Position numbers and translations under genes: made by a program
NCBI GenBank assembly: GCA_021817005.1
Contig: JAKAWJ010000005.1
Location: 62,352-100,321, forward strand
Source of the DNA: an archaeon
GTDB lineage: Archaea; Thermoproteota; Thermoprotei_A; Marsarchaeales; Marsarchaeaceae
Reading direction: 5' to 3'
DNA length: 37,970 bases
The notes under the pieces: model-generated
Database searches by the model: none
The model's input: the letters and a program-made list of their open reading frames with translations, nothing else
What the model was told of the DNA's origin: nothing
Part shown: one piece after another, positions 23,888-31,939 of the stretch
Layout of the letters: each line of letters starts with the position of its first letter
How positions within the stretch are numbered: the first letter of the stretch is position 1

Positions 23888-26545
23888 TTGGCCGAAGAGG
23901 AAACTGCACCAGTAGTGGATGAAAAGCCGTCCACACAGGCAGGATTCTTTGCAATACTCGCTGTGCTGGTGGTTGCCTCAGTTGTGCTTGCTGACTTGGA
24001 TTCCAGCAGCTCTGTGGGATTCAAACTCGCGCTGAGCGAGATAGTCATTGTGTGGACATCTTTGCTGCTCATCTACTTCCTTTTCAATAGACCGTTCCTC
24101 CTCAAGGCAGAGCGCGCAAGAAGGGTGCAGTCGTGGGTCAAAAGATGGCTATACACCACCAATCACAAGGATATCGGTACGCTCTACATAGTAACCGCCC
24201 TCTTCTTCGCGCTTGTCGGGGGTACTCTGGCCGAACTCATGAGGACACAGCTGGAAACCCCGAACAATAATTTTCTGAGCGCGCTGTCCTACAACCAGGC
24301 CCTAAGCATGCACGGACTCATCATGATTTTTTGGTTCCTGTCGCCGCTCGCATTTGGTTTCGCGAATTACATCGTTCCGCTCCAGATAAAAGCGAAGGAC
24401 TTGGCCTTCCCTCGCCTTAACGCGCTCAGCTACTGGCTGTTTGCTTTTAGCGGGCTCTTGGCCGTTACGACTTTCTTTCTTCCGGGAGGAGCTATTGACG
24501 GCGGCTGGACGCTTTACTCCCCATTGACTTCCACTCAGTTCATGCCGGGGCCTGGCCCAACCGTTGGCTTCTCCGCATTCATGCTCATGGTGGGCTCGGT
24601 TACGATAAGCAGCGTCAACTTTATTGTTACCATGATAGCTCTTCGCGGGCCCGGCATTACGTTCACGAAGATACCGATGTTTACTTGGTTTATCATTTTC
24701 ACCATAGTCCAGATGTTATTCGCATTCCCCGCGATACTTGGCGCGCTCTTCATGCTCATCGCCGACAGAGTGGCGTCCACGCTCTTTTTCAGCGCGGCTG
24801 GTGGGGCTATGCTTTGGGACAATCTGTTTTGGTTCTTTGGACACCCCGAAGTCTATATCGTGTTAATGCCTTCATTTGGAGCGATTGCGGAGATACTTCC
24901 GGTTTTTACGCGGAGAAGAATATTTGCAAAGACTGCGATACTCATTGCGACCTTCTCGCTCGTAGTACCTCTTAGTTTCCTAGTATGGGGCCACCATATG
25001 TTCATGACGACGCTCCCTGATACGGAAAAACTTACTTTCATGATTTCAACAATTGGTATCTCATTGCCATTCGATATCATAGTAGTGGCATTTCTCATGA
25101 CGCTCGTAAAGGGAAGGATTCTCCTGCGCACGCCGATGCTCTTTGCGCTCGGTGCCATAGTAGTATTCATAATTGGAGGGATAACGGGGGTTTTCCTCGC
25201 CTCTATACCGCTTGACGTGCTCTTCAGGGGTACGTACTTCGTTGTGGGGCACTTCCACTATGTCATGGTTGGGGCTTCTGTCTTCGGTCTGTTCGCGGCG
25301 TTTTACTACTGGTTTCCACGGATGACCGGCCGCATGTATAATGAGGTGCTTGCGAAAACTCACTTCTGGACATCGATAATCACTTTCAATATCACCTACT
25401 TCCCGATGTTCATTCTGCTGGACATGCCAAGAAGAATATTCACTTATAGTGTACCAGCGTGGGCACTGCCGAATTTCATCTCTACGATTGGAGCGTATCT
25501 TTTCGGCGGGGTCCAGGTCATCTTCGTAATCAACCTGGCTTATTCGATATACAGAGGGGCTCCCAGTGTGCGTAATCCATGGAAGGCTGAGACTGCGGAG
25601 TGGGAATGGGACTCCGAACTCGGTGATTTGGGCGGTCCTGTTCAAAACGGACTGAGTTCGTCGCTGCCACTGGGAATGGGAATGAGCTCTTTGGTGCCAT
25701 TCACTCCGGCGGTCAAGAATCTTGCGCCTTCCGAAGTAGTGGGTCGGCAGACGGTCACCGAACTTGAACCCAACACTATTGAGATGCACCACACGAGCAC
25801 TAGGCCAATCACGATAGCCGGCGGAATCGCGGTAGGCATGTTCGGGGTCGGCCTTATTGGATACGATTACTTGGGGCTGCCCTTTGCAGTCTTGGGGGCA
25901 GCAATATGCGGAGTAGCGCTTTTTGGCTGGGCTTGGGATGATTTGCACGGAAGATTCCACATCCCTGAGCCGCTCGAGGTTGAGAAGTGGCCGTTCACAA
26001 AGATTTCGAAGATGAAACTGGGGATATGGTCGCTTGTATTTTCAGACATTATACTTTTTGCGGCAATTCTGACATCAGATGTGTATGTGCGATTGAGCAC
26101 TGCGTCCTGGCCTGCCCCAGGAACACTGCACCCGATTGGACTTGGACTTGTAAGCACGTTGATACTCCTTTCTAGCAGCCCTGCTGCATTTATGGCACTT
26201 AATTCGATAAGGAAAGGAGACAAGCGCGGGTTGATTACATGGCTCGCAATCACTCTTGCGCTTGGCACAATATTCGATGGACTGGAGTTCTACGAATGGT
26301 CGCTGTTATTTGCGAGCGGCATGGGGCCCGCCACCAGTAACGCGCTCAGCACATATTTCTTCACGATAGGGCTTCACGCTTCTCACGTTTTGGTAGGACT
26401 TCTCGCAATGGTCTACCTGATAGTGAAAGCTTCGAAAGGTGGATTCACCAAAGAGAATCACGAGGCGGTGGAGATTTTCGGGATTTACTGGTCGTTCGTG
26501 GATGCCATCTGGGTTTTCATTTTCCCGCTTTTCTTCTTGGTGTAA
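23888..26545 (+). CDS. Heme-copper oxidase CoxI-CoxIII fusion with extra N-terminal two-helix domain
   Basis: From TTG 23888 the product is 885 residues. Residues 1-88 carry two transmembrane helices not found in standard CoxI. The catalytic subunit (about 89-560) has the low-spin heme His H142 (MHGLIMIFW), CuB ligand H319 with E321 and Y323 (GHPEVY, the A1-type His-Tyr motif), H369/H370 (WGHHMF), H455 and H457 (VGHFHYV), and the D-channel Asp171 (KDLAFPRLN). By eye the K-channel Lys position (LPFDII) is Ile398. A linker leads to a seven-helix CoxIII part (about 640-885) ending VDAIWVFIFPLFF. It reduces O2 to water and pumps protons. The frame extends to GTG 23855, but a TATA-like CCTTTTATG overlaps that codon, so 23888 is preferred. 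Confidence 0.95.
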   Translation: MAEEETAPVVDEKPSTQAGFFAILAVLVVASVVLADLDSSSSVGFKLALSEIVIVWTSLLLIYFLFNRPFLLKAERARRVQSWVKRWLYTTNHKDIGTLYIVTALFFALVGGTLAELMRTQLETPNNNFLSALSYNQALSMHGLIMIFWFLSPLAFGFANYIVPLQIKAKDLAFPRLNALSYWLFAFSGLLAVTTFFLPGGAIDGGWTLYSPLTSTQFMPGPGPTVGFSAFMLMVGSVTISSVNFIVTMIALRGPGITFTKIPMFTWFIIFTIVQMLFAFPAILGALFMLIADRVASTLFFSAAGGAMLWDNLFWFFGHPEVYIVLMPSFGAIAEILPVFTRRRIFAKTAILIATFSLVVPLSFLVWGHHMFMTTLPDTEKLTFMISTIGISLPFDIIVVAFLMTLVKGRILLRTPMLFALGAIVVFIIGGITGVFLASIPLDVLFRGTYFVVGHFHYVMVGASVFGLFAAFYYWFPRMTGRMYNEVLAKTHFWTSIITFNITYFPMFILLDMPRRIFTYSVPAWALPNFISTIGAYLFGGVQVIFVINLAYSIYRGAPSVRNPWKAETAEWEWDSELGDLGGPVQNGLSSSLPLGMGMSSLVPFTPAVKNLAPSEVVGRQTVTELEPNTIEMHHTSTRPITIAGGIAVGMFGVGLIGYDYLGLPFAVLGAAICGVALFGWAWDDLHGRFHIPEPLEVEKWPFTKISKMKLGIWSLVFSDIILFAAILTSDVYVRLSTASWPAPGTLHPIGLGLVSTLILLSSSPAAFMALNSIRKGDKRGLITWLAITLALGTIFDGLEFYEWSLLFASGMGPATSNALSTYFFTIGLHASHVLVGLLAMVYLIVKASKGGFTKENHEAVEIFGIYWSFVDAIWVFIFPLFFLV

Positions 26546-26548
26546 ATA

Positions 26549-26815
26549 TTGGCTAGGTTTACACCAGTTCTAGTCTGGCTTTATGTAATAGTCGGCACAC
26601 TGCTGCAGGTATCGGCGGAGGAATATCTTCGGCCGCATTCGGTAAGTGCGGCTGACGCAATCATTTTCCTTCTTGGAGCTAGCGAAGTGACTCTGATTGG
26701 TGCCTACTTTATGCACCTAAAGTACGAGCAAAGGTCGCTGCTTATTGTGGCGTTATTACCCATTGTGATTATCGGGGCCCTTATAGCAGGGATTCTTGTC
26801 TCGGTTGTCAGCTAG
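26549..26815 (+). CDS. Cytochrome c oxidase subunit IV (prokaryotic type)
   Basis: An 88-residue protein with three hydrophobic segments and the hallmark YFMHLKYE at the cytoplasmic edge of the second helix. In bacteria and archaea this small subunit stabilises the heme-copper oxidase. It starts with TTG 3 nt after the CoxI-CoxIII stop, so translation is coupled. Confidence 0.85.
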   Translation: MARFTPVLVWLYVIVGTLLQVSAEEYLRPHSVSAADAIIFLLGASEVTLIGAYFMHLKYEQRSLLIVALLPIVIIGALIAGILVSVVS

Positions 26816-26824
26816 GTGAGGTAG

Positions 26825-27355
26825 ATGGGAGTATACGAGGCTCGGCCAAATCCGACGGTGCTTTACATTTTGGTGATCGCGGGCATAGTGATTGCAGGAA
26901 GCGTGGGCTACGTGCTTGTCGCAGGGGTTACTTCTGGTCCAACTCCCCCGAGCGGTGGAGTTAGCAGTGGATGTCCTACAGGCGATGCTTGTGTCTACAT
27001 ACCCCAGGGAGCCGGAAATGGCCCTGGGCCGAACCACAATTTCAATCCCGAACACATAACAGTCGTTGTTGGCAAAAATAATACGGTCTTCTGGATTGAT
27101 CAGGACAGCTCAGCTTGCCATACAATAACATCCACAAGCGTTCCAGCCGGAGCTAAACAGTTCAATGACGGTAACATCTGTAACGGTCAGACGTATAGCC
27201 TGACATTGACCGTGCCCGGAGTGTACGATTATATCTGCACTATCCATCCATGGATGGTTGGGGACACAATTACTGTGATAGGGCCAAATGGATCGGCAGG
27301 AACGGTCAGCAATTCGACGTCCACTGCGGTAGCACAGTCAAATACCACAGGTTGA
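26825..27355 (+). CDS. Plastocyanin-like cupredoxin with N-terminal membrane anchor
   Basis: A 176-residue protein with one transmembrane anchor (about 12-34), a Pro/Gly/Ser linker and a type I copper domain. Copper ligands are H99 (ACHTITS), C138, H141 and M144 (YICTIHPWM). Extra cysteines C50, C56, C98 and C119 could form disulfides. The tail is Asn/Ser/Thr rich with sequons. It should carry electrons on the outer face, most likely from the Rieske/cytochrome b complex to CuA, replacing cytochrome c. It lies 9 nt after Cox subunit IV in the oxidase operon. Confidence 0.92.
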   Translation: MGVYEARPNPTVLYILVIAGIVIAGSVGYVLVAGVTSGPTPPSGGVSSGCPTGDACVYIPQGAGNGPGPNHNFNPEHITVVVGKNNTVFWIDQDSSACHTITSTSVPAGAKQFNDGNICNGQTYSLTLTVPGVYDYICTIHPWMVGDTITVIGPNGSAGTVSNSTSTAVAQSNTTG

Positions 27356-27369
27356 GCAGGTTTGCCCGG

Positions 27370-28098
27370 ATGCGCTTGGAATCAGAGGAATGGCAGCGTT
27401 TGAAGATGCGCTCTGCACTGAAATCTGCCTCCGGCTCGTCTTCATTTGCGCACGGAAGGGCGAAATCGCGCTCTAAAAGCTCACATGTGCTTTGGAATAA
27501 TGCCGCTCGAAGTGCAGCCTTGGGACTCTTGATACTTTTGGCCGTTTCAATACTCTTGGTTCCGATATCCTTTCTTCCTGAAGTTGTGCCGGCCATAGCT
27601 GCAGCACCTGTCGCGCCATATACAGTCAATGTTTCGATTCCCCATGGGGCCTATATACCAAATTCTTCCGCAGGTTACCAACCGGATGTGATTACAGTAA
27701 CGATTGGAATCAATAACACTGTGACATGGACTAACCATGATATCGCGGTTCATACCGTTACTTCAGATACAGGGGCCTTCAATTCTGGGAATCTTGCTCC
27801 GAATCAGAGCTGGACCTATACATTCTCTCAACCGGGTGTCTACTATTACAAGTGTATCTACCATTACTGGATGCATGGTGAGGTTATAGTCGACTCGCCA
27901 TCCGGGACAGTTAATCAGACCTCGCCAACTATCGGAGTTAATAATCAGAGCAACACCGTTATCGTTCAAAACTATCAAAGCAGCTCCCTCCCGGCCGGAC
28001 CATCGAATCCTCCTGGATTTGTCCTTGTTGCAGCTGTCTTTGTCCTGTTGGTCGCGGGCTTTGGGTTAGGTGAAATTAGCGCGCGGAGAACCAGATGA
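27370..28098 (+). CDS. Cupredoxin anchored by both N- and C-terminal membrane helices
   Basis: From ATG 27370 the product is 242 residues (ATG 27406 is possible). A basic N-terminal tail of about 45 residues precedes a transmembrane helix (48-70). The cupredoxin domain (about 85-175) has ligands H128 (AVHTVTS), C162, H165 and M168 (YKCIYHYWMHG). An Asn/Ser-rich linker leads to a second transmembrane helix (about 216-236). The two-anchor layout differs from the preceding cupredoxin and would hold copper close to the membrane, for example next to the oxidase or the Rieske protein. The frame is open to 27250 but that part overlaps the upstream gene. Confidence 0.88.
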   Translation: MRLESEEWQRLKMRSALKSASGSSSFAHGRAKSRSKSSHVLWNNAARSAALGLLILLAVSILLVPISFLPEVVPAIAAAPVAPYTVNVSIPHGAYIPNSSAGYQPDVITVTIGINNTVTWTNHDIAVHTVTSDTGAFNSGNLAPNQSWTYTFSQPGVYYYKCIYHYWMHGEVIVDSPSGTVNQTSPTIGVNNQSNTVIVQNYQSSSLPAGPSNPPGFVLVAAVFVLLVAGFGLGEISARRTR

Positions 28099-28157
28099 TT
28101 TTGACCGAGATTTTTGTGCCCATTCATGGTGCGTGAGGCGACACAGTATCGCGCAAG

Positions 28158-28166
28158 TCTTATATC
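28158..28166 (+). promoter_or_regulatory. TATA box of the coxB-Rieske-cytochrome b operon
   Basis: TCTTATATC lies about 42 nt before ATG 28204 in the 105-nt gap after the second cupredoxin. It suggests that the respiratory cluster is transcribed as at least two units. Confidence 0.55.
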
Positions 28167-28203
28167 ATGAAATATCGCCGTTTCACGGGGTGGCCTCAAG
28201 AAT

Positions 28204-28869
28204 ATGCTAGCTCCTACGCCGGAGGCCCTTGTTCCGCCAACCAAAGCTGCGTGGATATCGGAATGGAATTTGTTTTTGGCGATGGGAGTCGCCGCTGCGG
28301 TTTTTACAATTGGCTGGCTTGTAATCGCCTCTGTCAAGTATAGGGTGAGGGAGACCGATGAAATAGGGCCGATAGTGGATCAGGGGCCCGAGGACGTAAA
28401 GAGAGGCTGGTTGACTGGAGCAGTAACAGGTGGGATACTGGTGGTTGTGTTGATAACTTCTATATTGGGGGTTACGTATCTTTATAACATCCCGGCTAGT
28501 ACGCCCAATCATCCTTCGATAACGGTTGACGTTTACGCTTTCAGGTACGGTTGGAACTTCACATACGCAAACGGTTACTCCGTTATCGGAAACCTTACGA
28601 TTCCAGCGAATACCACCATAATACTCAATATCACCTCGAAGGATGTCTTTCACGACCTTGGAATAGCATACCTTGACGTCAAGGCAGACGCGATTCCGGG
28701 GCAGTGGAACAGCCTCTGGTTCCAGGTGCCAACCGCAGGAATATATCCGGACGCCATTCGGTGCTACGAACTTTGCGGACCGGGGCACGCCTACATGACA
28801 GCAAATCTAACCGTGCTCAGTCCTCAGGCCTACCTGCAATGGTACGATGGCTTGAAGGCAAGTACGTAA
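28204..28869 (+). CDS. coxB: Cytochrome c oxidase subunit II with CuA centre
   Basis: A 221-residue protein with two transmembrane helices (about 22-43 and 75-95) and an extracytoplasmic cupredoxin domain. The complete CuA set is visible: H150 (DVFHDLG), C187, E189, C191, H195 and M198 (CYELCGPGHAYM). YAFRYGWNFTY replaces the usual aromatic electron-entry patch. It accepts electrons from a soluble or tethered donor, here presumably a cupredoxin, and passes them to heme A in CoxI. No heme-c motif is fused to it. Confidence 0.95.
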   Translation: MLAPTPEALVPPTKAAWISEWNLFLAMGVAAAVFTIGWLVIASVKYRVRETDEIGPIVDQGPEDVKRGWLTGAVTGGILVVVLITSILGVTYLYNIPASTPNHPSITVDVYAFRYGWNFTYANGYSVIGNLTIPANTTIILNITSKDVFHDLGIAYLDVKADAIPGQWNSLWFQVPTAGIYPDAIRCYELCGPGHAYMTANLTVLSPQAYLQWYDGLKAST

Positions 28870-28884
28870 GGAGCCAGAATTCCT

Positions 28885-29535
28885 GTGGGGCAAGACAAAA
28901 ATTCGGATAACGGAAAGATCGACGCGAACAAGAGATTGTTTATACGCGGGGTTTTCGTCGGCTCGGCAATAGTTTTTACGGGAACGGTGCTCGGCTTGGG
29001 CAAGTACACTCTTCCTTCTAATCCTGGTATCAAGAACTTTCCGCGGTTGCTTGTTGGCAGCCTGTCCGATATACAGACTGGCAAAGCATACACTTACAAC
29101 TACCCGCTGACAAATCAGCCCACTCTTATCGTGAAGCTTGGTCAGAAGGCGATGTTTGGGGTGGGCCCAGACGAAGATATCGTCTCTTTCAGCAATATTT
29201 GCCAGCACCTCGGCTGCATCTATAATTATGCCAGTGGCGCAGACTGCCCCCCTGGCGCGCCGTTTCCAGGAGGTCACTGTCCCTGCCACGGAAGTCATTA
29301 CAATTTCCTGCTGAATGGCGCGGTTATGTGCGGCCCGGCCCCGAGACCGGTACCAAGAGTCATCTTGGAATATGACCCTAGCAATCAGGAGATCTGGGCA
29401 GTCGGAATGGCGTCGCCGACCATCTTTGGATACAACACAGGATCTGACAACGTCGTTTATGACATGATTGGAGGTACACCGGTCCAAGACGGGGGTCGGG
29501 CGACACTCACTCCCGTTACAGTCTACAGTAGCTAG
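28885..29535 (+). CDS. Rieske [2Fe-2S] protein
   Basis: A 216-residue protein with one N-terminal helix (about 20-38) preceded by NKRLFIRG, which may be a weak Tat-type signal. Cluster ligands are C106 and H108 (CQHLGC) and C134 and H135 (CPCHGS). C111 and C132 can form the usual stabilising disulfide, expected in high-potential Rieske centres. It oxidises quinol with cytochrome b and hands the electron to a cupredoxin. GTG start with AAGGAG 12 nt upstream; cytochrome b follows after 11 nt. Confidence 0.95.
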   Translation: MGQDKNSDNGKIDANKRLFIRGVFVGSAIVFTGTVLGLGKYTLPSNPGIKNFPRLLVGSLSDIQTGKAYTYNYPLTNQPTLIVKLGQKAMFGVGPDEDIVSFSNICQHLGCIYNYASGADCPPGAPFPGGHCPCHGSHYNFLLNGAVMCGPAPRPVPRVILEYDPSNQEIWAVGMASPTIFGYNTGSDNVVYDMIGGTPVQDGGRATLTPVTVYSS

Positions 29536-29546
29536 GCGACACGAGT

Positions 29547-30938
29547 TTGGCTGACAAGAGTGCGAAATCGGATCCGATTGAATATTTCTGGAGATGGGTA
29601 GAAGATCGAACTGGTCTAAGGCGCCTGATACTCAAGCCCCAACCTGAGTTTACGCTTTTCAACTCACACTACTGGCTCGGTGCGCTGGCGGTCGTGGCGT
29701 TTGCCCTTCAGGCTGTCACGGGCTTCTTGCTCATGATGAACTATGTCCCTCTGTATCAGACAACCGCTACCGGCGCTAACAATCTTGCGTGGCAGTCGGT
29801 GAACTATATAATTACAAAGGTACCCTTCGGGGCGCTCATTGCTACCATGCACTTGTATGGAGCCTATGCCATGATATTGATAGCCTTTCTCCACCTAGTC
29901 AGAAACTACTTTTCTGGCTCCTTCAAGAAGCCAAGGGAGCTCATGTGGCTTTTGGGAATGGGTCTTGGAGTAATCACGCTGACTTACGGATTTACCGGCT
30001 ATTTGCTGCCGATGAATACGGTATCCTACGGCGCAACGAGTGTAGGAGTTCAACTGGCAAGCTATTTTCCCGGGTGGATTGGGAGGGTCATACCGTCTCT
30101 TTTGAAGGGGACAACTTTCCCCGATAGTACACTCAACCGATTTTTTGCTTTCCATGTTGTTCTTCTCCCAATTGCATTCTTGGCGATTCTTGGACTGAAG
30201 ATTGGTGTTGTTTTTGAAGCCCATGGCGCACATGGGCCGATGGAGGTTTCCCCCGTGAGGGGACCCAGAAGGCGCTCTGTCAACTGGTACCCGAGATTAA
30301 TTTGGTACTCGATTATGATGTCTCTCGGTTACTTAGCTGCGCTGCTTGTGGTCTCATCAATCTTTCCAATTAGTGCGGGTACCGAGTATACAGGTGGTCA
30401 GCTAGGTGGAAATATCATTCCTGACTGGTACTTTGTCTGGACAGACATCATACTTCGAGCGAGTTTCTTCTCGAACCAATACGTGCTTGATGGATTGTTG
30501 TTTATGCTTGGAATAGTGGTTATACTTGTATTCATACCTTGGATAGATCGTAGCAAGGCGACACACCCCGCGCAGAGGCCGCTAATGACTTTGTTGTTCA
30601 CGGCGATGCTGTCCGAGCTTTTCGCGCTAAACACGTACGGTTACCTGACTCCTTCGGCCGTCGAAATCGGTGGTGCGGGAGATATTCTCACAATATTTGT
30701 GGCAGTGCCGCTTTCGGTTCTTGTTGGCGGGCTCGCGATATACAGGTTCAGCTCCGCTTACAAGGTCAACGAAGGGAAACTCTGGGCGATCAGGCCGGAT
30801 TGGCGTCTGTCAGACTATGCACCCACATCCAAGGGTTCGGACGTCGCCGTGTCAACACCTAGGCAGGCTGGCCCCGAAAGTAAAAAGGTTGAGGTGGCTG
30901 CCCCAGTGGACGCTTTACCAAGAGACCAAACAAGCTAG
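29547..30938 (+). CDS. Cytochrome b of a bc-type quinol-oxidising complex
   Basis: A 463-residue single-chain cytochrome b (N-terminal four-helix part plus C-terminal part) with a polar 70-residue tail. The first ligand pair is H102 and H116 with 13 residues between. In the second pair H203 is present, but the place 15 residues later, where cytochrome b6 has its His, is Lys218 (ILGLKIG). The Qo motif is PDWY (292-295), the Asp variant of PEWY often linked to menaquinone. GYLLPMNTVSYG replaces the usual GYLLPWDQ. It passes electrons from quinol to the Rieske protein and across the membrane. No cytochrome c1 gene follows. Confidence 0.93.
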   Translation: MADKSAKSDPIEYFWRWVEDRTGLRRLILKPQPEFTLFNSHYWLGALAVVAFALQAVTGFLLMMNYVPLYQTTATGANNLAWQSVNYIITKVPFGALIATMHLYGAYAMILIAFLHLVRNYFSGSFKKPRELMWLLGMGLGVITLTYGFTGYLLPMNTVSYGATSVGVQLASYFPGWIGRVIPSLLKGTTFPDSTLNRFFAFHVVLLPIAFLAILGLKIGVVFEAHGAHGPMEVSPVRGPRRRSVNWYPRLIWYSIMMSLGYLAALLVVSSIFPISAGTEYTGGQLGGNIIPDWYFVWTDIILRASFFSNQYVLDGLLFMLGIVVILVFIPWIDRSKATHPAQRPLMTLLFTAMLSELFALNTYGYLTPSAVEIGGAGDILTIFVAVPLSVLVGGLAIYRFSSAYKVNEGKLWAIRPDWRLSDYAPTSKGSDVAVSTPRQAGPESKKVEVAAPVDALPRDQTS

Positions 30939-31318
30939 GTTACGGCGTAGGTTACTGTCGTATTGGTCGAGAGCGGATTATCGATGATTATATAGACTTC
31001 TCCAGCTGGAAAAACTGCTGACATGCGGGTCGTGGAAATATTTGTTGACTGGTATATTCCAGTGAACGTAGAAGCCTTGGACACGTATATTACTACGTCA
31101 ACAGGGTTTGTTGAGTTCATTGAGAAATGTGTTGCTGAGGCGAAGACTAGCTCAGCCGAAGTCTGAGGTACCACTGTTAAGCTTCCACTTGGAGGGTATC
31201 CTATAGTTGCAATCGCTGGCGCAATTATCTGGGAATCGACCACGTAACCGGCTACGCCAACTCCCAGAAGAATGACTACCGCGGCGAGCGCAAGATACGG
31301 ACTGATTCCCGTCCTCAT
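30935..31318 (-). CDS. Membrane-tethered beta-rich protein, unknown function
   Basis: From ATG 31318 the product is 127 residues: one N-terminal helix (about 8-26) and a Thr/Ser-rich outer domain with DVVIYVSKAS, SAVFPAGEVYIIIDNP and a terminal TTVTYAVT strand. This is a GOLD/PPC-like beta-sandwich pattern, similar in layout to the 4403 product. A TATA element 31 nt upstream supports this start over the TTG at 31342. The stop overlaps that of cytochrome b at a shared CTAG. A role near the respiratory complex is only suggested by position. Confidence 0.65.
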   Translation of the reverse strand: MRTGISPYLALAAVVILLGVGVAGYVVDSQIIAPAIATIGYPPSGSLTVVPQTSAELVFASATHFSMNSTNPVDVVIYVSKASTFTGIYQSTNISTTRMSAVFPAGEVYIIIDNPLSTNTTVTYAVT

Positions 31319-31344
31319 GGTTTGAAAAGTGACCCGCGGCAATC

Positions 31345-31354
31345 CTATTTAAGC
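31345..31354 (-). promoter_or_regulatory. TATA box of the 31318 gene
   Basis: On the minus strand it reads GCTTAAATAG, centred about 31 nt before ATG 31318. Confidence 0.5.
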
Positions 31355-31912
31355 TTCAGCTAGGAAAGGGAGAAAGTACCAATTCGCGCCCAAACGACAG
31401 TCTCATGCGCTCCTGAAAGACCATACTGCAGTTGGAGAGCAAGTGAACTCATTAGGCAACATTCTGTTTACGTGCCTAGGACTGGTCCGTGCAGAGGAAC
31501 CGTCACTGTCTGGCCAGTGCGTACGGATAGGCGAGTTTGTTCTTGGCAAAAAGGGCTTTAAGCTTCCATTCTGGGTAATTTATGAAAACCTATTTTCGCA
31601 GATAAAGACGCTCCACTTTGGTTGACGTTTGAGTACAGTATTTGGCAACCGCGCCTCTCGCAAGCTCCAATGCTTTAGCGTGGAGGAAGGAGGAGCGGCG
31701 TTCAATAGGGGGCCGCAAATTCGGTATGCGGGTCGCGATAACCAAACGACCAGTGGCAGTGATACCGAAAGTAGGGCCAGGGTTAGAGTGGGCACGCCCG
31801 AATTCATGCCCGTGTAGACACCTTTCGCGGTAACTCTCAAGACGGCGTATCAGCTATATGCCCCAGAATGAGGAACTTCCGGAGCTTCAGAGCGGAGGGG
31901 ATGTCAGCAAAA
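31355..31912. other. Long stretch without a convincing gene; possible decayed element
   Basis: Several short frames occur on both strands (for example + 31443-31625, + 31642-31833 and - 31580-31840), none with a recognisable family or promoter. In one + frame the segment ending at 31817 reads VGTPEFMPV, which faintly recalls the tail of some archaeal TnpB transposases. A relic of an IS200/IS605-type element is possible but not established. CTTTAAG at 31556-31562 is an isolated TATA-like site. Confidence 0.3.
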
Positions 31913-31921
31913 GCCTATATT
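31913..31921 (+). promoter_or_regulatory. TATA box upstream of the 31940 mini-ORF
   Basis: CCTATATTT is centred about 23 nt before ATG 31940, so transcription would begin at or next to the mini-ORF. Confidence 0.5.
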
Positions 31922-31939
31922 TGCGGGCTCAAAGCGATT

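Noticed and set aside
25061-25960. A 299-residue open frame on the minus strand inside the oxidase gene
   Set aside because: It is antisense to a clearly conserved CoxI-CoxIII sequence, has no family resemblance and no promoter.
28207-28788. 193-residue minus-strand frame across coxB
   Set aside because: It is a shadow of the CuA subunit, whose motifs are intact on the + strand.
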